In this document: positions 58,935-64,000 of the stretch, one piece after another | Layout: every line of letters starts with the position of its first letter | How positions within the stretch are numbered: position 1 is the first letter of the stretch | Assembly: GCF_000202635.1 (NCBI RefSeq) | Contig: NC_015125.1 | Location: 1,178,001-1,242,000 of the forward strand | DNA length: 64,000 bases | Reading direction: 5' to 3' | From: Microbacterium testaceum StLB037 | Lineage (GTDB): Bacteria; Actinomycetota; Actinomycetes; Actinomycetales; Microbacteriaceae | Program-made: the position numbers and the translations under genes | Notes under the pieces: generated by a model | Databases searched by the model: none | Told to the model about the DNA's origin: nothing | What the model saw: the letters and a program-made list of their open reading frames with translations, nothing else

Positions 58935-60352
58935 GCGGACGCTCCCGTTCGTGCGTGATCCGGCGAGGTGGAGGTGACGAAGCCGCGGGCCTGGAGAGCG
59001 GCCCGCTCCCCGGCCCGGACGGCTCCGTCCATGAATCCGGTCCAGCGGTCGGACGACTCCGTGCCGGCCCAGACCACCCGACCGACCGGGGCGGCGAGCG
59101 CCCCCGCGTAGGGGACGACCACGCCCGGCCCCGGAGCCGCGGTCGGGCCGCCCCCGACCCAGGGCTCGGCGCCCCATCGCTGGTCGATGAAGCCCGTGGC
59201 ATCCAGTGCTCGGGGGCCGAAGAGGTCGGCGAACGACGACAGTACGCGCACGCGCCGCTCCTCGGCCGGGAGACCGTCCCACTCGCGGGCGTACACACCG
59301 CCCACGAACCCCAGGAGCACGCCGGGACCGCCCGTCCCGGGCGGGCTGGCGTCGAAGGTGATGAACGCCGGGCCGGTGTCGGAGAGGCCCTGACCGGACA
59401 GGTCGCGCTCGCGCCAGAACGGCGTCTCGTAGACGGCGTAGGCCTTCGAGAGCACACCGGCCGGCCACCGCTGCGACATCTGCGCGTTGACCGGGGGCAG
59501 TGCGGGCGAGAACGCGATGCGCGAGCGCAGCGCCGGAGGCACCGCCACGACGACGGCATGCGCCGAGACGCGCTCGTCGCCCGCGGAGACGAGCACTCCG
59601 TCATCCGTCGTCTCGATCCGCTGGACGGGGGCGTTCCGGCGCACCGCGTCGCCCAGGTCGGCGGCGATCCGCAGGGCGATCTCGTGCGAGCCTTCGACGA
59701 AGTGCTCCTCCTGCGCCCCGCCCTCGGTGTCGAGCATCGACGAGAGCCCGCCCGCCTGATGGATGTAGTGCAGGGCGTGCAGCAGCGACACCTCGTCGGG
59801 CTCGCAGCCCCAGGTGGTGCGACTCGCGATGGCGATGAGGTCGCGGGCCGTGGTCGAGGCGTGCGAGCGACGGAGCCACGATCCGAGACTGTCGGCGTCG
59901 AGCTCGGCCGCCCGGGGTGCCGCGGCCGGGTTCCCGCGCGGGACGGTTCGCGCGAGTCGGTCCAGGGCGAGCTGGATGCGACCGACGTCGAGGAGGTTCG
60001 CCCCCATCGGGGGCACGGTGCCGCGGTAGCGGCGGTGCTGGCCGCGCCACCGGATGACGTTCTGCCCTGCCGAGTGCGTGGGGAAGCGGCGCACACCGAC
60101 CTCGTCGGCGAGTGCGATGATGCGATCCTGTCCGGGGCCGACGAAGGTGCCGCCGAGATCGACGTGCACCCCCGCGACGGTGGCGGAGCTCACGCGGCCA
60201 CCGACCCGGGACGACGCCTCGAAGACGGCGACGCGCAGGCCGAGCTGGTGGAGTCGGCGAGCGGCGGTGAGGCCGGACAACCCGGCCCCGACGACCACCA
60301 CGTCGACGTCGGGGGCCGTGGCGCGATCGACGGCTTCGGGGGTGACGGTCAT
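58931..60352 (-). CDS. Flavin monoamine oxidase
   Basis: The 473-residue FAD enzyme resembles monoamine and putrescine oxidases. The dinucleotide-binding start is DVVVVGAGLSGLTAARRLHQLGLRVAVFEASSRVGGRV; VDLGGTFVGPGQDRI and the C-terminal GRVVWAGTESSDRWTGFMDGAVRAGERAAL close the FAD site. It oxidises an amine to an aldehyde with release of ammonia and peroxide; the aldehyde dehydrogenase at the window end could take the product. GGAG lies seven bases before the ATG. It diverges from the TetR gene. Confidence 0.92.
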   Translation of the reverse strand: MTVTPEAVDRATAPDVDVVVVGAGLSGLTAARRLHQLGLRVAVFEASSRVGGRVSSATVAGVHVDLGGTFVGPGQDRIIALADEVGVRRFPTHSAGQNVIRWRGQHRRYRGTVPPMGANLLDVGRIQLALDRLARTVPRGNPAAAPRAAELDADSLGSWLRRSHASTTARDLIAIASRTTWGCEPDEVSLLHALHYIHQAGGLSSMLDTEGGAQEEHFVEGSHEIALRIAADLGDAVRRNAPVQRIETTDDGVLVSAGDERVSAHAVVVAVPPALRSRIAFSPALPPVNAQMSQRWPAGVLSKAYAVYETPFWRERDLSGQGLSDTGPAFITFDASPPGTGGPGVLLGFVGGVYAREWDGLPAEERRVRVLSSFADLFGPRALDATGFIDQRWGAEPWVGGGPTAAPGPGVVVPYAGALAAPVGRVVWAGTESSDRWTGFMDGAVRAGERAALQARGFVTSTSPDHARTGASA

Positions 60353-60408
60353 AGGCTTGCTCCGTTTCTGGTGCGATCTCGGGCGGTCGGGCCGTGGAAG
60401 GGGACGCC

Positions 60409-61044
60409 GTGAGCGAGACGACGAGCCGGTCGATGCGGGCGCGAGGGCGCGCGCGACGGGAGCTGCTGCTGGACGCGACGCTGGCGATCATCGCCGAGCG
60501 CGGCATCGCCGGTGTCACGCACCGCTCGGTGGCCGCCGCCGCCGACGTGCCGCACTCCTCCACCACGTACTTCTTCGATTCGCTCGACGACATGATCGGC
60601 GAGGCCGTCGCCCACGCGATGGATGCCGAGTTCGAGCGGCTGCAGCAGTTCCGCGCCGTCCTCGAGAGCGGCGCGGGGTCGCCGGGCGCCGCGATCGACG
60701 AGTTCGTCGAGATCGTGCGGCAGCAGTCCGACGAGCACACCGTGGCGCAGTTCGAGATCTACCTCTTCGCCTCGCGGCATCCGGCTCTGCGCGCGCACGT
60801 CGAACGCATCCTCGACGAGACGAGGGAATTGGCCGGGAGCGTGCTGCGCGTCAACGGCGTGACCGATCCGCACGCCGCCGCGGCGGTCGTCGCCCTCATC
60901 GATGGATTCGCTCTTCATCGCATCGCCCGTTCCGAAGTCGTCCAGTACCAGTCCCTGGCGCGCGCCCTGCGCGCCACTCTCGTCGGATTCGTGACCCTCG
61001 CCGCCACCACCTCGCTGGGGGAGTCCGCGTCACCGCTCGAGTAA
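60409..61044 (+). CDS. TetR-family transcriptional regulator
   Basis: The 211-residue protein has the TetR helix-turn-helix at about 15-60 (RRELLLDATLAIIAERGIAGVTHRSVAAAADVPHSSTTYFFDSLDDMI) and a helical ligand domain. The GTG at 60409 has AAGGGG five bases upstream; an upstream GTG at 60394 does not. It lies between the amine oxidase operon and the hydrolase/MFS operon and probably represses both. Confidence 0.93.
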   Translation: MSETTSRSMRARGRARRELLLDATLAIIAERGIAGVTHRSVAAAADVPHSSTTYFFDSLDDMIGEAVAHAMDAEFERLQQFRAVLESGAGSPGAAIDEFVEIVRQQSDEHTVAQFEIYLFASRHPALRAHVERILDETRELAGSVLRVNGVTDPHAAAAVVALIDGFALHRIARSEVVQYQSLARALRATLVGFVTLAATTSLGESASPLE

Positions 61045-61045
61045 T

Positions 61046-61061
61046 TTGCACAAACGTACTA
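61046..61061. promoter_or_regulatory. Candidate TetR operator, copy 2
   Basis: TTGCACAAACGTACTA follows the TetR stop codon directly. It pairs as an inverted repeat with the copy at 61119-61134 (13 of 14 bases), and lies 128 bases before the hydrolase ATG. The whole 61045-61188 gap is clearly AT-richer than its surroundings. Confidence 0.5.
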
Positions 61062-61118
61062 CTTACGGCGTGTGCATCTCGACCTTGCGCGGCAATTTCA
61101 CACGTTCGACACACAATC

Positions 61119-61134
61119 TTGTACGTGTGTGCAA
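61119..61134. promoter_or_regulatory. Candidate TetR operator, copy 3
   Basis: TTGTACGTGTGTGCAA is the best copy, a TTGYAC-N4-GTRCAA inverted repeat, 54 bases before the ATG of the hydrolase gene and followed by AATAAAGT, a possible -10 region. Confidence 0.55.
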
Positions 61135-61188
61135 TAAAGTGACCCGATAGTCGACCACGACGATGTGTTCGAGGAAAGGGTGCGATCG

Positions 61189-62259
61189 ATGGCGCGTCAC
61201 CGCCTGCAAGACCATGCGCTGCGCTGGGGAGCCCGCGCGCTGGGGAGTGTGCCGCACGGCGTCCTCCGCCGCCTGAACGGACGGCCGATCGAGGTGGACG
61301 GGAATCGCCTCCACCCCGCCGTGCAGACCTCCCTCCGGGTCATGAACGCCTCGCCGGGCGCCCACTTCGAACGGATGCCACTGCCCCAGGCGCGGGAGCA
61401 CATCGAGGTCGAAGCCTGGACCTTCGCGAGTTCGACACGGCTGGCCCAACGCCGGGACATCACGATCCCCACGCGCGACGGGCAGGTTCCGGCCCGCGTC
61501 TACCGCGCGCGAACGGACCGCCCGGCGACCGGGACGGTCGTCTACTTCCACGGCGGCGGGTGGGTGCTGGGTTCCCTCGACAGCGCGGATGCCACCTGCC
61601 GAACGCTCGCTGCGACAACCGGTATGACCGTCGTCTCGATCGGCTACCGCCTCGCTCCCGAGGACCCGTTCCCCGCGGCCGTCCATGACGGCGTCGACGC
61701 CTTCCGCTGGACGCGCGACAACGCGCACCGCTTCGGCGGCACGGCGGACACCGTGGGTGTCGGGGGCGAGAGCGCCGGAGGAAATCTGGCGGCGGTCATC
61801 TCGATCGTCACGCGCGACGACGCCGAGGGCGCGCCCGCCTTCCAGATCCTCTTCTGCCCCGTCACCGATCTCTCGCGCAAACACCGCTCGTACGAGCTGT
61901 TCGCCGACGGCTTCTTCCTCACCGAGGCGCAGATGGACTGGTACGCCGCCCACTACCTCCGAGGCGGCGGACGAGCCGACGACCCGCTCGTCTCGCCCCT
62001 GCTCTCCGACGACCTCGGCGGACTCGCCCCGGCGTTCGTCGCCGTGTCGGGCTTCGACGTGCTGCGCGACGAGGGCATCGCGTACGCGCGACGCCTCGAG
62101 GAGGCGGGGGTGGACACGACGCTCGTGACCCACACGGGCCAGATCCACGGCTTCTTCAACGCGTGCGGAGCTCTGAAAGACGCTCGGGATGCCGTGACCG
62201 ACGCCGGCACGTGGGCGCTGGGCCGCCTGTCCGCCCGCGCCGACGGGGCGCGTCGATGA
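61189..62259 (+). CDS. HSL-type carboxylesterase
   Basis: The 356-residue alpha/beta hydrolase has the complete hormone-sensitive-lipase set: HGGGW oxyanion loop (VVYFHGGGWVLGSLDSAD), nucleophile in VGGESAGGNLAAVI, acid in SGFDVLRDEG and His in GQIHGFFN. An N-terminal cap helix region (about 1-85) precedes the core. The ATG at 61189 has AAAGGG upstream. It is coupled to the MFS gene by ATGA, so the substrate or product is probably carried by that transporter. Confidence 0.93.
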   Translation: MARHRLQDHALRWGARALGSVPHGVLRRLNGRPIEVDGNRLHPAVQTSLRVMNASPGAHFERMPLPQAREHIEVEAWTFASSTRLAQRRDITIPTRDGQVPARVYRARTDRPATGTVVYFHGGGWVLGSLDSADATCRTLAATTGMTVVSIGYRLAPEDPFPAAVHDGVDAFRWTRDNAHRFGGTADTVGVGGESAGGNLAAVISIVTRDDAEGAPAFQILFCPVTDLSRKHRSYELFADGFFLTEAQMDWYAAHYLRGGGRADDPLVSPLLSDDLGGLAPAFVAVSGFDVLRDEGIAYARRLEEAGVDTTLVTHTGQIHGFFNACGALKDARDAVTDAGTWALGRLSARADGARR

Positions 62260-63533
62260 CGTCCGACGGCCGGACGGTCCCGGTCGCGGTGTACGCCGAA
62301 CCCACCCGACCGGTCCGCGCCGGGTGGATCGCCGCCTTCGCCGGCGCGTGGCTCGGTCTGTGGATGGCGCAGCTCGTGCCGGTCCAGGTGCTCCTCCCCC
62401 TGCAGATCGCCGCCCAGCACTCTTCGGACGAGTGGCTCACCTCGCTCGTCTCCTACGGCCTGGTCAGCGCGGTCGCCGGGGCGTTCGTCGTGGTCGCCTA
62501 CCCGATCGTGGGGGCGCTCAGCGACCGCACGCGATCACGCTTCGGGCGGCGGCGACCGTGGATCCTCGGCGGATCGCTGACGGCCGGCGTCGGCCTCGCG
62601 CTCCTCGGCATCCAGACCGGGACCGTCGGCACGATCGGGATGTGGACCGTCGTCATGCTGGGGTTCTGCATGGCCTCGGCCGCCCTGACCGCCGTGATGG
62701 CCGACCAGGTCCCGGAGAACCAGCGCGGGCTCGTGTCGGGGTGGATCTCGGCGCCGAACGCGCTGGGGATCCTGCTCGGGATCGTGCTGGTGACGGCGGT
62801 GTTCACCACGATCCCCTCCGGCTACCTCGCGCTCGCCGTGAGCGTGGTCGTGCTCGCCGTGCCGTTCGTGCTGCGCCTGCGCGATGCTCCGCTGAGCCCC
62901 GTGGATGCCGCCCGCCTGGGGCCGCTCACGGTGCGGTCGGTGCTGGCATCCATCTGGGTGGACCCCCGTCGCCATCCCGACTTCGCCTGGACCGTGGCGA
63001 GCCGTGTGCTCATCAACCTCGGCAATGCCATCGCGACGACGATGCTGCTGTACTTCTTCACCTTCGCGCTCGGTGTCGCCGACCCCACCGGGTTCCTCGT
63101 GTTCACGACGGTGATCTACATGGTCGTCACGATCGTGGCATCCATCGCCCTCGGCAAGCTCAGCGACGTGCTGGGGCGACGGCGGGTGTTCGTCCTGGCA
63201 TCCGGAGTCGCCCAGGCGCTGGCGGCGCTGCTGCTCGCCGTCGCTCCCGCCGAGAGCACCTCGATCGTGGGGGCCGTGCTGCTCGGGCTCGGGCAGGGGT
63301 GCTTCTTCGCCGTCGACCAGGCCCTGGCGACCCAGGTGCTCCCGTCCGCCGAGACGCGGGGCAAGGACGTCGGCATCATGAACATCGCGATGGCCGGCCC
63401 TCAGGCCTTCGGACCGCTCCTCGGTGCCGGAGCGGTCGTGCTCTTCGGAGGCTTTCCGGGCCTGTTCATCGCGAGCGGTGTGACCGGGCTGCTCGGCGCG
63501 GCGGTCGTCATGCGGGTGCGCTCGGTGCGCTGA
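62256..63533 (+). CDS. MFS transporter (GPH/SLC45-like)
   Basis: The 425-residue inner-membrane protein has 12 hydrophobic segments. The loop after helix 2 is SDRTRSRFGRRRPWILGGS, characteristic of glycoside/sucrose-type proton symporters, and the mirror loop in the second half is KLSDVLGRRRVFVLASG. It probably imports a glycoside or other small molecule degraded by the surrounding enzymes. Its ATG overlaps the esterase stop. Confidence 0.9.
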   Translation: MTSDGRTVPVAVYAEPTRPVRAGWIAAFAGAWLGLWMAQLVPVQVLLPLQIAAQHSSDEWLTSLVSYGLVSAVAGAFVVVAYPIVGALSDRTRSRFGRRRPWILGGSLTAGVGLALLGIQTGTVGTIGMWTVVMLGFCMASAALTAVMADQVPENQRGLVSGWISAPNALGILLGIVLVTAVFTTIPSGYLALAVSVVVLAVPFVLRLRDAPLSPVDAARLGPLTVRSVLASIWVDPRRHPDFAWTVASRVLINLGNAIATTMLLYFFTFALGVADPTGFLVFTTVIYMVVTIVASIALGKLSDVLGRRRVFVLASGVAQALAALLLAVAPAESTSIVGAVLLGLGQGCFFAVDQALATQVLPSAETRGKDVGIMNIAMAGPQAFGPLLGAGAVVLFGGFPGLFIASGVTGLLGAAVVMRVRSVR

Positions 63534-63576
63534 GGCGCGGGAGCACGGAGGCCGCTGACGGTCCGAGGGCGCGCGC

Positions 63577-64000
63577 TCACCCGTAGAGCAGGCGGATGAT
63601 CCGCTGCACGAGCGCGTCGACGCGGGGCGTGCGCCGCATCGTCGTGAGGGTGAGCAGACGGAAGCGCTGTCGGGTGATGGCCTTGGCGTACGCGAACTCG
63701 CGCAGGCCGTCCGCCCCGTGGATGCGCCCGAACCCGGAATCGCCCACACCCCCGAACGGCAGCGACGGCACGGCGGCGAACGAGATGACCGAATTGATCG
63801 CGATCATGCCCCCGCGCAGGCGCTCGGCGAGAGCGCGTCCCCGCCGACGCGAGAACACGGCACCGGACAGGCCGTACCGGACGGCGTTCGCCTTCGCGAC
63901 GGCTTCGTCCATGGATGCCACGCGGTTGACGACGAGGGTCGGACCGAAGGTCTCCTCGCGCACCGCCGCCGACGACTCGGGCACATCGAGCAGAAGGACC
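63577..64000 (-). CDS. Aldehyde dehydrogenase, C-terminal part
   Basis: Only the last 140 residues are in the window; the gene starts beyond its right edge. VREETFGPTLVV (the conserved Glu-x-Phe-Gly-Pro), ANAVRYGLSGAVFSR, then LPFGGVGDSGFGRIHGADGLREFAYAKAI are typical of class 3-like NAD(P) aldehyde dehydrogenases, and the hydrophobic C-terminus (IIRLLYG) fits membrane-associated forms. It converges on the MFS gene and may oxidise the aldehyde made by the amine oxidase. Confidence 0.92.
   Translation of the reverse strand, partial: VLLLDVPESSAAVREETFGPTLVVNRVASMDEAVAKANAVRYGLSGAVFSRRRGRALAERLRGGMIAINSVISFAAVPSLPFGGVGDSGFGRIHGADGLREFAYAKAITRQRFRLLTLTTMRRTPRVDALVQRIIRLLYG

Noticed and set aside
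1..64000. tRNA, rRNA or phage attachment sites
   Set aside because: No tRNA-like arms, CCA ends, integrase genes or rRNA segments were recognised; a tRNA search program would be needed to exclude them fully.

Overview
The window is very GC-rich and densely coded, with short operons whose genes overlap by ATGA or GTGA, few rho-independent terminators, several probable leaderless genes, and frequent GGATGCC/GGCATCC words. Together with the gene content (a radical SAM protein of the Rv2578c type, LytR-CpsA-Psr and VanY-type wall proteins, a CGNR zinc-finger protein) this suggests an actinobacterium of the Micrococcales, most like Microbacterium. That placement is an inference; there is no rRNA gene to confirm it.

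Positions 1-24.3 kb form a carbohydrate-use locus. Leftward genes encode two paralogous sugar-binding lipoproteins, a DUF6259-like glycosidase and two ABC permeases (the second cut by the window edge). Rightward genes encode an unrecognised protein plus a GH78 alpha-L-rhamnosidase, an RpiR regulator with a D-2-hydroxyacid dehydrogenase and a phosphotriesterase-type lactonase, then a tight six-gene operon (cupin sugar-phosphate isomerase, DeoC-like aldolase, AroE-like dehydrogenase, FGGY kinase, SDR, KDPG-type aldolase), and a large secreted clan-A glycosidase. Eight copies of a 15-bp palindrome, consensus NGTAG-N5-CTACR, lie only in front of these genes; most contain a -10-like hexamer. I propose that this is one regulon repressed by the RpiR protein and that the six-gene operon is a catabolic route I cannot match to a known pathway. 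A Doc toxin-antitoxin pair and a hypothetical gene interrupt the locus at 10.0-11.6 kb.

24.4-37.8 kb carries housekeeping and transport genes: an acyl-CoA oxidase-like protein, RecQ, an acetate/pyruvate-type sodium symporter with a small membrane partner, a LytS/LytTR two-component system beside YbdD and CstA (a likely pyruvate-sensing and uptake unit), a small GNAT protein and a pirin. 38.0-41.1 kb is a YkoEDC-type ECF transporter. 41.2-45.2 kb has the LCP and VanY wall enzymes and an AAA ATPase.

45.2-47.4 kb encodes an SOS-box-preceded Rv2578c-family radical SAM protein interrupted by a full-length intein with a LAGLIDADG endonuclease, placed exactly at the third cysteine of the iron-sulfur motif. 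Next come a DEAD-box-type RNA helicase with 16 RPARSFD repeats, repeated intergenic palindromes, a monooxygenase-like membrane protein, an aldose epimerase, a membrane protein whose frame overlaps the end of an RND efflux pump, CrcB and a pentapeptide-repeat protein.

57.3-64.0 kb is a second possible catabolic cluster: two HSL-type hydrolases, an SRPBCC protein, a flavin amine oxidase, a TetR regulator, an MFS transporter and the 3' part of an aldehyde dehydrogenase. A TTGYAC-N4-GTRYAA element occurs three times there and is a candidate TetR operator.
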